Assembly: GCA_963989385.1 (NCBI GenBank)
Contig: OZ022511.1
Coordinates: forward strand, 62,001-126,000
Direction of reading: 5' to 3'
Source: Ctena decussata
Taxonomy: Eukaryota; Mollusca; Bivalvia; Lucinida; Lucinidae
DNA: 64,000 nt
How positions within the stretch are numbered: the first letter of the stretch is position 1; each line of letters starts with the position of its first letter. Both the position numbers and the translations under genes were made by a program. The notes under the pieces are model-generated. The model was not told the origin of the DNA. It ran no database searches and was given only the letters and a program-made list of their open reading frames with translations. Positions 10,402-24,705 of this stretch are shown in pieces.

Positions 10402-12785
10402 GTGACTTTCACGAATCGTTCTGAAACTCTGCTAAAATTACAGATAATTCCCATATATTTCTTGGGAAAAAATCCCAGAAATTCTCCTTTCTCCGTTGTC
10501 GAGATATTCGAGGGCAAAGTCGTGCAGTTTACGACTTCCAGGGGCTATAACTCGAAAACTAAAGAACGAGAATTTTTGGCACATATGGTCAATTGAATGT
10601 TTATCCCAACCCTCTCATTTGGCACTAGTTCAGCCCGAATTGTGCAAGTCACCTAAGGTCACGAATCGTCCCGAACGTGTAGCCCAAATTGTGAAAATTT
10701 CAAACCGCTACTGCTTGCTTGTATGAGTAGGTAGCCATCTGAAACTTGGCATATATAAAGGCCATTAACATGTCTACATGCATGCACAATCTTATGTCAA
10801 CTGGTTGCATAACTTGCGAATTATAGGCCATCGAAATTTGTGTAAAGAAAAGTTTGTGCGACTTTAGCTCCCAAACGGAATAAAAGCTAAAGCTGAAATA
10901 GCCTTCATTCTATTTCACTTATTTGTGTCTACACATGTATATGTTTTGCAGAGACTCAAAGCTCTTGAGAATGGAGAAAATGAGGTGTCAATTTTGCATT
11001 GGACCCTATGGGAAAATGCATTAAACGCCTACTGCTCCGACGTTCAGCGACCGATAACATCCATCTTTACACTGTAAACGGTAATTACATAGGTACATGC
11101 CTGGGGCAAATAACAGCGCAAATAATTGTCCATGTGCAGAGTAATAAAGGAGCAAACTTTTATGTATGGGCTGCAGTGGAAGTTATTCTTAAAAGGTGAC
11201 TTTCACGAATCGTTCTGAAACTCTGCTAAAATTACAGATAATTCCCATATATTTCTTGGGAAAAAATCCCAGAAATTCTCCTTTCTCCGTTGTCGAGATA
11301 TTTGAGGGCAAAGTCGTGCAGTTTACGACTTCCAGGGGCTATAACTCGAAAACTAAAGAACGAGAATTTTTGGCAAATATGGTCAATTGAATGTTTATCC
11401 CAACCCTCTCATTTGGCACTAGTTTCAGCCCGAATTGTGCAAGTCACCTAAGGTCACGAATCGTCCCGAACGTGTAGCCCAAATTGTGAAAATTTCAAAC
11501 CGCTACTGCTTGCTTGTATGAGTAGGTAGCCATCTGAAACTTGGCATATATAAAGGCCATTAACATGTCTACATGCATGCACAATCTTATGTCAACTGAT
11601 TGCATAACTTGCGAATTATAGGACATCGAAATTTGTGTAAAGAAAAGTTTGTGCGACTTTAGCTCCCAAACGGAATAAAAGCTAAAGCTGAAATAGCCTT
11701 CATTCTATTTCACTTATTTGTGTCTACACATGTATATGTTTTGCAGAGACTCAAAGCTCTTGAGAATGGAGAAAATGAGGTGTCAATTTTGCATTGGACC
11801 CTATGGGAAAATGCATTAAACGCCTACTGCTCCGACGTTCAGCGACCGATAACATCCATCTTTACACTGTAAACGGTAATTACATAGGTACATGCCTGGG
11901 GCAAATACCAGCGCAAATAATTGTCCATGTGCAGAGTAATAAAGGAGCAAACTTTTATGTATGGGCTGCAGTGGAAGTTATTCTTAAAAGGTGACTTTCA
12001 CGAATCGTTCTGAAACTCTGCTAAAATTACAGATAATTCCCATATATTTCTTGGGAAAAAATCCCAGAAATTCTCCTTTCTCCGTTGTCGAGATATTCGA
12101 GGGCAAAGTCGTGCAGTTTACGACTTCCAGGGGCTATAACTCGAAAACTAAAGAACGAGAATTTTTGGCACATATGGTCAATTGAATGTTTATCCCAACC
12201 CTCTCATTTGGCACTAGTTTCAGCCCGAATTGTGCAAGTCACCTAAGGTCACGAATCGTCCCGAACGTGTAGCCCAAATTGTGAAAATTTCAAACCGCTA
12301 CTGCTTGCTTGTATGAGTAGGTAGCCATCTGAAACTTGGCATATATAAAGGCCATTAACATGTCTACATGCATGCACAATCTTATGTCAACTGGTTGCAT
12401 AACTTGCCAATTATAGGCCATCGAAATTTGTGTAAAGAAAAGTTTGTGCGACTTTAGCTCCCAAACGGAATAAAAGCTAAAGCTGAAATAGCCTTCATTC
12501 TATTTCACTTATTTGTGTCTACACATGTATATGTTTTGCAGAGACTCAAAGCTCTTGAGAATGGAGAAAATGAGGTGTCAATTTTGCATTGGACCCTATG
12601 GGAAAATGCATTAAACGCCTACTGCTCCGACGTTCAGCGACCGATAACATCCATCTTTACACTGTAAACGGTAATTACATAGGTACATGCCTGGGGCAAA
12701 TAACAGCGCAAATAATTGTCCATGTGCAGAGTAATAAAGGAGCAAACTTTTATGTATGGGCTGCAGTGGAAGTTATTCTTAAAAG
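9616..12785 (+). repeat. Partial third copy of the six-monomer repeat
   Basis: Monomers start at 9616, 10402, 11196 and 11991. The phase of the HOR is kept: TAGATTCAG recurs in the first (9840) and ATACCAGCG in the third (11905), exactly as in monomers 1 and 3 of the two preceding copies. Other private markers of copies 1 and 2 are missing, so this copy is more diverged. Confidence 0.7.
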
Positions 12786-15700
12786 GTGACTTTCACGAAT
12801 CGTTCTGAAACTCTGCTAAAATTACAGATAATTCCCATATATTTCTTGGGAAAAAATCCCAGAAATTCTCCTTTCTCCGTTGTCGAGATATTCGAGGGCA
12901 AAGTCGTGCAGTTTACGACTTCTAGGGGCTATAACTCGAAAACTAAAGAACGAGAATTTTTGGCACATATGGTCAATTGAATGTTTATCCCAACCCTCTC
13001 ATTTGGCACTAGTTTCAGCCCGAATTGTGCAAGTCACCTAAGGTCACGAATCGTCCCGAACGTGTAGCCCAAACTGTGAAAATTTCAAACCGCTACTGCT
13101 TGCTTGTGTGAGTAGGTAGCCATCTGAAACTTGGCATATATAAAGGCCATTAACATGTCTACATGCATGCACAATCTTATGTCAACTGTTTGCATAACTT
13201 GCGAATTATAGGCCATCGAAATTTGTGTAAAGAAAAGTTTGTGCGACTTTAGCTCCCAAACGGAATAAAAGCTAAAGCTGAAATAGCCTTCATTCTATTT
13301 CACTTATTTGTGTCTACACATGTATATGTTTTGCAGAGACTCAAAGCTCTTGAGAATGGAGAAAATGAGGTGTCAATTTTGCATTGGACCCTATGGGAAA
13401 ATGCATTAAACGCCTACTGCTCCGACGTTCAGCGACCGATAACATCCATCTTTACACTGTAAACGGTAATTACATAGGTACATGCCTGGGGCAAATAACA
13501 GCGCAAATAATTGTCCATGTGCAGAGTAATAAAGGAGCAAACTTTTATGTATGGGCTGCAGTGGAAGTTATTCTTAAAAGGTGACTTTCACGAATCGTTC
13601 TGAAACTCTGCTAAAATTACAGATAATTCCCATATATTTCTTGGGAAAAAATCCCAGAAATTCTCCTTTCTCCGTTGTCGAGATATTCGAGGGCAAAGTC
13701 GTGCAGTTTACGACTTCCAGGGGCTATAACTCGAAAACTAAAGAACGAGAATTTTTGGCACATATGGTCAATTGAATGTTTATCCCAACCCTCTCATTTG
13801 GCACTAGTTTCAGCCCGAATTGTGCAAGTCACCTAAGGTCACGAATCGTCCCGAACGTGTAGCCCAAACTGTGAAAATTTCAAACTGCTACTGCTTGCTT
13901 GTATGAGTAGGTAGCCATCTGAAACTTGGCATATATAAAGGCCATTAACATGTCTACATGCATGCACAATCTTATGTCAACTGATTGCATAACTTGCGAA
14001 TTATAGGCCATCGAAATTTGTGTAAAGAAAAGTTTGTGCGACTTTAGCTCCCAAACGGAATAAAAGCTAAAGCTGAAATAGCCTTCATTCTATTTCACTT
14101 ATTTGTGTCTACACATGTATATGTTTTGCAGAGACTCAAAGCTCTTGAGAATGGAGAAAATGAGGTGTCAATTTTGCATTGGACCCTATGGGAAAATGCA
14201 TTAAACGCCTACTGCTCCGACGTTCAGCGACCGATAACATCCATCTTTACACTGTAAACGGTAATTACATAGGTACATTCCTGGGGCAAATAACAGCGCA
14301 AATAATTGTCCATGTGCAGAGTAATAAAGGAGCAAACTTTTATGTATGGGCTGCAGTGGAAGTTATTCTTAAAAGGTGACTTTCACGAATCGTTCTGAAA
14401 CTCTGCTAAAATTACAGATAATTCCCATATATTTCTTGGGAAAAAATCCCAGAAATTCTCCTTTCTCCGTTGTCGAGATATTCGAGGGCAAAGTCGTGCA
14501 GTTTACGACTTCTAGGGGCTATAACTCGAAAACTAAAGAACGAGAATTTTTGGCACATATGGTCAATTGAATGTTTATCCCAACCCTCTCATTTGGCACT
14601 AGTTTCAGCCCGAATTGTGCAAGTCACCTAAGGTCACGAATCGTCCCGAACGTGTAGCCCAAACTGTGAAAATTTCAAACCGCTACTGCTTGCTTGTATG
14701 AGTAGGTAGCCATCTGAAACTTGGCATATATAAAGGCCATTAACATGTCTACATGCATGCACAATCTTATGTCAACTGATTGCATAACTTGCGAATTATA
14801 GGACATCGAAATTTGTGTAAAGAAAAGTTTGTGCGACTTTAGCTCCCAAACGGAATAAAAGCTAAAGCTGAAATAGCCTTCATTCTATTTCACTTATTTG
14901 TGTCTACACATGTATATGTTTTGCAGAGACTCAAAGCTCTTGAGAATGGAGAAAATGAGGTGTCAATTTTGCATTGGACCCTATGGGAAAATGCATTAAA
15001 CGCCTACTGCTCCGACGTTCAGCGACCGATAACATCCATCTTTACACTGTAAACGGTAATTACATAGGTACATGCCTGGGGCAAATAACAGCGCAAATAA
15101 TTGTCCATGTGCAGAGTAATAAAGGAGCAAACTTTTATGTATGGGCTGCAGTGGAAGTTATTCTTAAAAGGTGACTTTCACGAATCGTTCTGAAACTCTG
15201 CTAAAATTACAGATAACTTCCATATATTTCTTGGGAAAAAATCCCAGAAATTCTCCTTTCTCCGTTGTCGAGATATTCGAGGGCAAAGTCGTGCAGTTTA
15301 CGACTTCCAGGGGCTATAACTCGAAAACTAAAGAACGAGAATTTTTGGCACATATGGTCAATTGAATGTTTATCCCAACCCTCTCATTTGGCACTAGTTT
15401 CAGCCCGAATTGTGCAAGTCACCTAAGGTCACGAATCGTCCCGAACGTGTAGCCCAAATTGTGAAAATTTCAAACCGCTACTGCTTGCTTGTATGAGTAG
15501 GTAGCCATCTGAAACTTGGCATATATAAAGGCCATTAACATGTCTACATGCATGCACAATCTTATGTCAACTGGTTGCATGACTTGCGAATTATAGGCCA
15601 TCGAAATTTGTGTAAAGAAAAGTTTGTGCGACTTTAGCTCCCAAACGGAATAAAAGCTAAAGCTGAAATAGCCTTCATTCTATTTCACTTATTTGTGTCT

Positions 15701-17553
15701 ACACATGTATATGTTTTGCAGAGACTCAAAGCTCTTGAGAATGGAGAAAATGAGGTGTCAATTTTGCATTGGACCCTATGGGAAATGCATTAAACGCCTA
15801 CTGCTCCGACGTTCAGCGACCGATAACATCCATCTTTACACTGTAAACGGTAATTACATAGGTACATGCCTGGGCAAATACCAGCGCAAATAATTGTCCA
15901 TGTGCAGAGTAATAAAGGAGCAAACTTTTATGTATGGGCTGCAGTGGAAGTTATTCTTAAAAGGTGACTTTCACGAATCGTTCTGAAACTCTGCTAAAAT
16001 TACAGATAATTCCCATATATTTCTTGGGAAAAAATCCCAGAAATTCTCCTTTCTCCGTTGTCGAGATATTCGAGGGCAAAGTCGTGCAGTTTACGACTTC
16101 CAGGGGCTATAACTCGAAAACTAAAGAACGAGAATTTTTGGCACATATGGTCAATTGAATGTTTATCCCAACCCTCTCATTTGGCACTAGTTTCAGCCCG
16201 AATTGTGCAAGTCACCTAAGGTCACGAATCGTCCCGAACGTGTAGCCCAAATTGTGAAAATTTCAAACCGCTACTGCTTGCTTGTATGAGTAGGTAGCCA
16301 TCTGAAACTTGGCATATATAAAGGCCATTAACATGTCTACATGCATGCACAATCTTATGTCAACTGGTTGCATAACTTGCGAATTATAGGCCATCGAAAT
16401 TTGTGTAAAGAAAAGTTTGTGCGACTTTAGCTCCCAAACGGAATAAAAGCTAAAGCTGAAATAGCCTTCATTCTATTTCACTTATTTGTGTCTACACATG
16501 TATATGTTTTGCAGAGACTCAAAGCTCTTGAGAATGGAGAAAATGAGGTGTCAATTTTGCATTGGACCCTATGGGAAAATGCATTAAACGCCTACTGCTC
16601 CGACGTTCAGCGACCGATAACATCCATCTTTACACTGTAAACGGTAATTACATAGGTACATGCCTGGGGCAAATAACAGCGCAAATAATTGTCCATGTGC
16701 AGAGTAATAAAGGAGCAAACTTTTATGTATGGGCTGCAGTGGAAGTTATTCTTAAAAGGTGACTTTCACGAATCGTTCTGAAACTCTGCTAAAATTACAG
16801 ATAATTCCCATATATTTCTTGGGAAAAAATCCCAGAAATTCTCCTTTCTCCGTTGTCGAGATATTCGAGGGCAAAGTCGTGCAGTTTACGACTTCCAGGG
16901 GCTATAACTCGAAAACTAAAGAACGAGAATTTTTGGCACATATGGTCAATTGAATGTTTATCCCAACCCTCTCATTTGGCACTAGTTTCAGCCCGAATTG
17001 TGCAAGTCACCTAAGGTCACGAATCGTCCCGAACGTGTAGCCCAAACTGTGAAAATTTCAAACCGCTACTGCTTGCTTGTATGAGTAGGTAGCCATCTGA
17101 AACTTGGCATATATAAAGGCCATTAACATGTCTACATGCATGCACAATCTTATGTCAACTGTTTGCATAACTTGCGAATTATAGGCCATCGAAATTTGTG
17201 TAAAGAAAAGTTTGTGCGACTTTAGCTCCCAAACGGAATAAAAGCTAAAGCTGAAATAGCCTTCATTCTATTTCACTTATTTGTGTCTACACATGTATAT
17301 GTTTTGCAGAGACTCAAAGCTCTTGAGAATGGAGAAAATGAGGTGTCAATTTTGCATTGGACCCTATGGGAAAATGCATTAAACGCCTACTGCTCCGACG
17401 TTCAGCGACCGATAACATCCATCTTTACACTGTAAACGGTAATTACATAGGTACATGCCTGGGGCAAATAACAGCGCAAATAATTGTCCATGTGCAGAGT
17501 AATAAAGGAGCAAACTTTTATGTATGGGCTGCAGTGGAAGTTATTCTTAAAAG
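12786..17553 (+). repeat. Second-type six-monomer higher-order repeat, copy 1
   Basis: Monomers start at 12786, 13581, 14376, 15171, 15964 and 16759. Their marker string is: (1) cttcTagg, caaaCtg, ttgtGtgag, ctgTttg; (2) AAACTGCTACTG and ctgAttg; (3) cttcTagg with ggAcatcg; (4) a one-base-short CCTGGGCAAATACC; (5) caaaTtg with ctgGttg; (6) caaaCtg with ctgTttg. Most of the string recurs at 19938-24705. The fourth monomer has lost one A in GGGAAATGCATT (15781-15789) as well, giving 793 bp. Confidence 0.85.
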
Positions 17554-19937
17554 GTGACTTTCACGAATCGTTCTGAAACTCTGCTAAAATTACAGATAAT
17601 TCCCATATATTTCTTGGGAAAAAATCCCAGAAATTCTCCTTTCTCCGTTGTCGAGATATTCGAGGGCAAAGTCGTGCAGTTTACGACTTCTAGGGGCTAT
17701 AACTCGAAAACTAAAGAACGAGAATTTTTGGCACATATGGTCAATTGAATGTTTATCCCAACCCTCTCATTTGGCACTAGTGTCAGCCCGAATTGTGCAA
17801 GTCACCTAAGGTCACGAATCGTCCCGAACGTGTAGCCCAAACTGTGAAAATTTCAAACCGCTACTGCTTGCTTGTGTGAGTAGGTAGCCATCTGAAACTT
17901 GGCATATATAAAGACCATTAACATGTCTACATGCATGCACAATCTTATGTCAACTGTTTGCATAACTTGCGAATTATAGGCCATCGAAATTTGTGTAAAG
18001 AAAAGTTTGTGCGACTTTAGCTCCCAAACGGAATAAAAGCTAAAGCTGAAATAGCCTTTATTCTATTTCACTTATTTGTGTCTACACATGTATATGTTTT
18101 GCAGAGACTCAAAGCTCTTGAGAATGGAGAAAATGAGGTGTCAATTTTGCATTGGACCCTATGGGAAAATGCATTAAACGCCTACTGCTCCGACGTTCAG
18201 CGACCGATAACATCCATCTTTACACTGTAAACGGTAATTACATAGGTACATGCCTGGGGCAAATACCAGCGCAAATAATTGTCCATGTGCAGAGTAATAA
18301 AGGAGCAAACTTTTATGTATGGGCTGCAGTGGAAGTTATTCTTAAAAGGTGACTTTCACGAATCGTTCTGAAACTCTGCTAAAATTACAGATAATTCCCA
18401 TATATTTCTTGGGAAAAAATCCCAGAAATTCTCCTTTCTCCGTTGTCGAGATATTCGAGGGCAAAGTCGTGCAGTTTACGACTTCCAGGGGCTATAACTC
18501 GAAAACTAAAGAACGAGAATTTTTGGCACATATGGTCAATTGAATGTTTATCCCAACCCTCTCATTTGGCACTAGTTTCAGCCCGAATTGTGCAAGTCAC
18601 CTTAGGTCACGAATCGTCCCGAACGTGTAGCCCAAATTGTGAAAATTTCAAACCGCTACTGCTTGCTTGTATGAGTAGGTAGCCATCTGAAACTTGGCAT
18701 ATATAAAGGCCATTAACATGTCTACATGCATGCACAATCTTATGTCAACTGATTGCATAACTTGCGAATTATAGGCCATCGAAATTTGTGTAAAGAAAAG
18801 TTTGTGCGACTTTAGCTCCCAAACGGAATAAAAGCTAAAGCTGAAATAGCCTTCATTCTATTTCACTTATTTGTGTCTACACATGTATATGTTTTGCAGA
18901 GACTCAAAGCTCTTGAGAATGGAGAAAATGAGGTGTCAATTTTGCATTGGACCCTATGGGAAAATGCATTAAACGCCTACTGCTCCGACGTTCAGCGACC
19001 GATAACATCCATCTTTACACTGTAAACGGTAATTACATAGGTACATGCCTGGGGCAAATAAAAGCGCAAATAATTGTCCATGTGCAGAGTAATAAAGGAG
19101 CAAACTTTTATGTATGGGCTGCAGTGGAAGTTATTCTTAAAAGGTGACTTTCACGAATCGTTCTGAAACTCTGCTAAAATTACAGATAATTCCCATATAT
19201 TTCTTGGGAAAAAATCCCAGAAATTCTCCTTTCTCCGTTGTCGAGATATTCGAGGGCAAAGTCGTGCAGTTTACGACTTCCAGGGGCTATAACTCGAAAA
19301 CTAAAGAACGAGAATTTTTGGCACATATGGTCAATTGAATGTTTATCCCAACCCTCTCATTTGGCACTAGTTTCAGCCCGAATTGTGCAAGTCACCTAAG
19401 GTCACGAATCGTCCCGAACGTGTAGCCCAAACTGTGAAAATTTCAAACCGCTACTGCTTGCTTGTATGAGTAGGTAGCCATCTGAAACTTGGCATATATA
19501 AAGGCCATTAACATGTCTACATGCATGCACAATCTTATGTCAACTGTTTGCATAACTTGCGAATTATAGGCCATCGAAATTTGTGTAAAGAAAAGTTTGT
19601 GCGACTTTAGCTCCCAAACGGAATAAAAGCTAAAGCTGAAATAGCCTTCATTCTATTTCACTTATTTGTGTCTACACATGTATATGTTTTGCAGAGACTC
19701 AAAGCTCTTGAGAATGGAGAAAATGAGGTGTCAATTTTGCATTGGACCCTATGAAAAATGCATTAAACGCCTACTGCTCCGACGTTCAGCGACCGATAAC
19801 ATCCATCTTTACACTGTAAACGGTAATTACATAGGTACATGCCTGGGGCAAATAACAGCGCAAATAATTGTCCATGTGCAGAGTAATAAAGGAGCAAACT
19901 TTTATGTATGGGCTGCAGTGGAAGTTATTCTTAAAAG
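17554..19937 (+). repeat. Three-monomer partial higher-order repeat
   Basis: Monomers at 17554, 18349 and 19144 restart the marker string (ttgtGtgag and cttcTagg in the first) but stop after three units, before the string restarts again at 19938. The monomer at 18349 has ACCTTAGGTC (18601) and ATAAAAGCG (19058). The one at 19144 has lost a base in CCTATGAAAAATGC (19748-19761), which merges two short open frames into one of 91 codons. Confidence 0.75.
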
Positions 19938-22900
19938 GTGACTTTCACGAATCGTTCTGAAACTCTGCTAAAATTACAGATAATTCCCATATATTTCTTG
20001 GGAAAAAATCCCAGAAATTATCCTTTCTCCGTTGTCGAGATATTCGAGGGCAAAGTCGTGCAGTTTACGACTTCTAGGGGCTATAACTCGAAAACTAAAG
20101 AACGAGAATTTTTGGCACATATGGTCAATTGAATGTTTATCCCAACCCTCTCATTTGGCACTAGTTTCAGCCCGAATTGTGCAAGTCACCTAAGGTCACG
20201 AATCGTCCCGAACGTGTAGCCCAAACTGTGAAAATTTCAAACCGCTACTGCTTGCTTGTGTGAGTAGGTAGCCATCTGAAACTTGGCATATATAAAGGCC
20301 ATTAACATGTCTACATGCATGCACAATCTTATGTCAACTGTTTGCATAACTTGCGAATTATAGGCCATCGAAATTTGTGTAAAGAAAAGTTTGTGCGACT
20401 TTAGCTCCCAAACGGAATAAAAGCTAAAGCTGAAATAGCCTTCATTCTATTTCACTTATTTGTGTCTACACATGTATATGTTTTGCAGAGACTCAAAGCT
20501 CTTGAGAATGGAGAAAATGAGGTGTCAATTTTGCATTGGACCCTATGGGAAAATGCATTAAACGCCTACTGCTCCGACGTTCAGCGACCGATAACATCCA
20601 TCTTTACACTGTAAACGGTAATTACATAGGTACATGCCTGGGGCAAATAACAGCGCAAATAATTGTCCATGTGCAGAGTAATAAAGGAGCAAACTTTTAT
20701 GTATGGGCTGCAGTGGAAGTTATTCTTAAAAGGTGACTTTCACGAATCGTTCTGAAACTCTGCTAAAATTACAGATAATTCCCATATATTTCTTGGGAAA
20801 AAATCCCAGAAATTCTCCTTTCTCCGTTGTCGAGATATTCGAGGGCAAAGTCGTGCAGTTTACGACTTCCAGGGGCTATAACTCGAAAACTAAAGAACGA
20901 GAATTTTTGGCACATATGGTCAATTGAATGTTTATCCCAACCCTCTCATTTGGCACTAGTTTCAGCCCGAATTGTGCAAGTCACCTAAGGTCACGAATCG
21001 TCCCGAACGTGTAGCCCAAACTGTGAAAATTTCAAACTGCTACTGCTTGCTTGTATGAGTAGGTAGCCATCTGAAACTTGGCATATATAAAGGCCATTAA
21101 CATGTCTACATGCATGCACAATCTTATGTCAACTGATTGCATAACTTGCGAATTATAGGCCATCGAAATTTGTGTAAAGAAAAGTTTGTGCGACTTTAGC
21201 TCCCAAACGGAATAAAAGCTAAAGCTGAAATAGCCTTCATTCTATTTCACTTATTTGTGTCTACACATGTATATGTTTTGCAGAGACTCAAAGCTCTTGA
21301 GAATGGAGAAAATGAGGTGTCAATTTTGCATTGGACCCTATGGGAAAATGCATTAAACGCCTACTGCTCCGACGTTCAGCGACCGATAACATCCATCTTT
21401 ACACTGTAAACGGTAATTACATAGGTACATGCCTGGGGCAAATAACAGCGCAAATAATTGTCCATGTGCAGAGTAATAAAGGAGCAAACTTTTATGTATG
21501 GGCTGCAGTGGAAGTTATTCTTAAAAGGTGACTTTCACGAATCGTTCTGAAACTCTGCTAAAATTACAGATAATTCCCATATATTTCTTGGGAAAAAATC
21601 CCAGAAATTCTCCTTTCTCCGTTGTCGAGATATTCGAGGGCAAAGTCGTGCAGTTTACGACTTCTAGGGGCTATAACTCGAAAACTAAAGAACGAGAATT
21701 TTTGGCACATATGGTCAATTGAATGTTTATCCCAACCCTCTCATTTGGCACTAGTTTCAGCCCGAATTGTGCAAGTCACCTAAGGTCACGAATCGTCCCG
21801 AACGTGTAGCCCAAACTGTGAAAATTTCAAACCGCTACTGCTTGCTTGTATGAGTAGGTAGCCATCTGAAACTTGGCATATATAAAGGCCATTAACATGT
21901 CTACATGCATGCACAATCTTATGTCAACTGATTGCATAACTTGCGAATTATAGGACATCGAAATTTGTGTAAAGAAAAGTTTGTGCGACTTTAGCTCCCA
22001 AACGGAATAAAAGCTAAAGCTGAAATAGCCTTCATTCTATTTCACTTATTTGTGTCTACACATGTATATGTTTTGCAGAGACTCAAAGCTCTTGAGAATG
22101 GAGAAAATGAGGTGTCAATTTTGCATTGGACCCTATGGGAAAATGCATTAAACGCCTACTGCTCCGACGTTCAGCGACCGATAACATCCATCTTTACACT
22201 GTAAACGGTAATTACATAGGTACATGCCTGGGGCAAATAACAGCGCAAATAATTGTCCATGTGCAGAGTAATAAAGGAGCAAACTTTTATGTATGGGCTG
22301 CAGTGGAAGTTATTCTTAAAAGGTGACTTTCACGAATCGTTCTGAAACTCTGCTAAAATTACAGATAATTCCCATATATTTCTTGGGAAAAAATCCCAGA
22401 AATTCTCCTTTCTCCGTTGTCGAGATATTCGAGGGCAAAGTCGTGCAGTTTACGACTTCCAGGGGCTATAACTCGAAAACTAAAGAACGAGAATTTTTGG
22501 CACATATGGTCAATTGAATGTTTATCCCAACCCTCTCATTTGGCACTAGTTTCAGCCCGAATTGTGCAAGTCACCTAAGGTCACGAATCGTCCCGAACGT
22601 GTAGCCCAAATTGTGAAAATTTCAAACCGCTACTGCTTGCTTGTATGAGTAGGTAGCCATCTGAAACTTGGCATATATAAAGGCCATTAACATGTCTACA
22701 TGCATGCACAATCTTATGTCAACTGTTTGCATAACTTGCGAATTATAGGCCATCGAAATTTGTGTAAAGAAAAGTTTGTGCGACTTTAGCTCCCAAACGG
22801 AATAAAAGCTAAAGCTGAAATAGCCTTCATTCTATTTCACTTATTTGTGTCTACACATGTATATGTTTTGCAGAGACTCAAAGCTCTTGAGAATGGAGAA

Positions 22901-24705
22901 AATGAGGTGTCAATTTTGCATTGGACCCTATGGGAAAATGCATTAAACGCCTACTGCTCCGACGTTCAGCGACCGATAACATCCATCTTTACACTGTAAA
23001 CGGTAATTACATAGGTACATGCCTGGGCAAATACCAGCGCAAATAATTGTCCATGTGCAGAGTAATAAAGGAGCAAACTTTTATGTATGGGCTGCAGTGG
23101 AAGTTATTCTTAAAAGGTGACTTTCACGAATCGTTCTGAAACTCTGCTAAAATTACAGATAATTCCCATATATTTCTTGGGAAAAAATCCCAGAAATTCT
23201 CCTTTCTCCGTTGTCGAGATATTCGAGGGCAAAGTCGTGCAGTTTACGACTTCCAGGGGCTATAACTCGAAAACTAAAGAACGAGAATTTTTGGCACATA
23301 TGGTCAATTGAATGTTTATCCCAACCCTCTCATTTGGCACTAGTTTCATCCCGAATTGTGCAAGTCACCTAAGGTCACGAATCGTCCCGAACGTGTAGCC
23401 CAAATTGTGAAAATTTCAAACCGCTACTGCTTGCTTGTATGAGTAGGTAGCCATCTGAAACTTGGCATATATAAAGGCCATTAACATGTCTACATGCATG
23501 CACAATCTTATGTCAACTGGTTGCATAACTTGCGAATTATAGGCCATCGAAATTTGTGTAAAGAAAAGTTTGTGCGACTTTAGCTCCCAAACGGAATAAA
23601 AGCTAAAGCTGAAATAGCCTTCATTCTATTTCACTTATTTGTGTCTACACATGTATATGTTTTGCAGAGACTCAAAGCTCTTGAGAATGGAGAAAATGAG
23701 GTGTCAATTTTGCATTGGACCCTATGGGAAAATGCATTAAACGCCTACTGCTCCGACGTTCAGCGACCGATAACATCCATCTTTACACTGTAAACGGTAA
23801 TTACATAGGTACATGCCTGGGGCAAATAACAGCGCAAATAATTGTCCATGTGCAGAGTAATAAAGGAGCAAACTTTTATGTATGGGCTGCAGTGGAAGTT
23901 ATTCTTAAAAGGTGACTTTCACGAATCGTTCTGAAACTCTGCTAAAATTACAGATAATTCCCATATATTTCTTGGGAAAAAATCCCAGAAATTCTCCTTT
24001 CTCCGTTGTCGAGATATTCGAGGGCAAAGTCGTGCAGTTTACGACTTCCAGGGGCTATAACTCGAAAACTAAAGAACGAGAATTTTTGGCACATATGGTC
24101 AATTGAATGTTTATCCCAACCCTCTCATTTGGCACTAGTTTCAGCCCGAATTGTGCAAGTCACCTAAGGTCACGAATCGTCCCGAACGTGTAGCCCAAAC
24201 TGTGAAAATTTCAAACCGCTACTGCTTGCTTGTATGAGTAGGTAGCCATCTGAAACTTGGCATATATAAAGGCCATTAACATGTCTACATGCATGCACAA
24301 TCTAATGTCAACTGTTTGCATAACTTGCGAATTATAGGCCATCGAAATTTGTGTAAAGAAAAGTTTGTGCGACTTTAGCTCCCAACGGAATAAAAGCTAA
24401 AGCTGAAATAGCCTTCATTCTATTTCACTTATTTGTGTCTACACATGTATATGTTTTGCAGAGACTCAAAGCTCTTGAGAATGGAGAAAATGAGGTGTCA
24501 ATTTTGCATTGGACCCTATGGGAAAATGCATTAAACGCCTACTGCTCCGACGTTCAGCGACCGATAACATCCATCTTTACACTGTAAACGGTAATTACAT
24601 AGGTACATGCCTGGGGCAAATAACAGCGCAAATAATTGTCCATGTGCAGAGTAATAAAGGAGCAAACTTTTATGTATGGGCTGCAGTGGAAGTTATTCTT
24701 AAAAG
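19938..24705 (+). repeat. Second-type six-monomer higher-order repeat, copy 2
   Basis: Monomers start at 19938, 20733, 21528, 22323, 23117 and 23912, and repeat the marker order of 12786-17553 at a shift of about 7.15 kb. AAACTGCTACTG is at 21036, ggAcatcg at 21953 and the one-base-short CCTGGGCAAATACC at 23022. Local changes are AATTATCC (20017), TTTCATCCC (23344), TCTAATG (24301) and a lost A in CCCAACGG (24382-24389). Confidence 0.85.
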
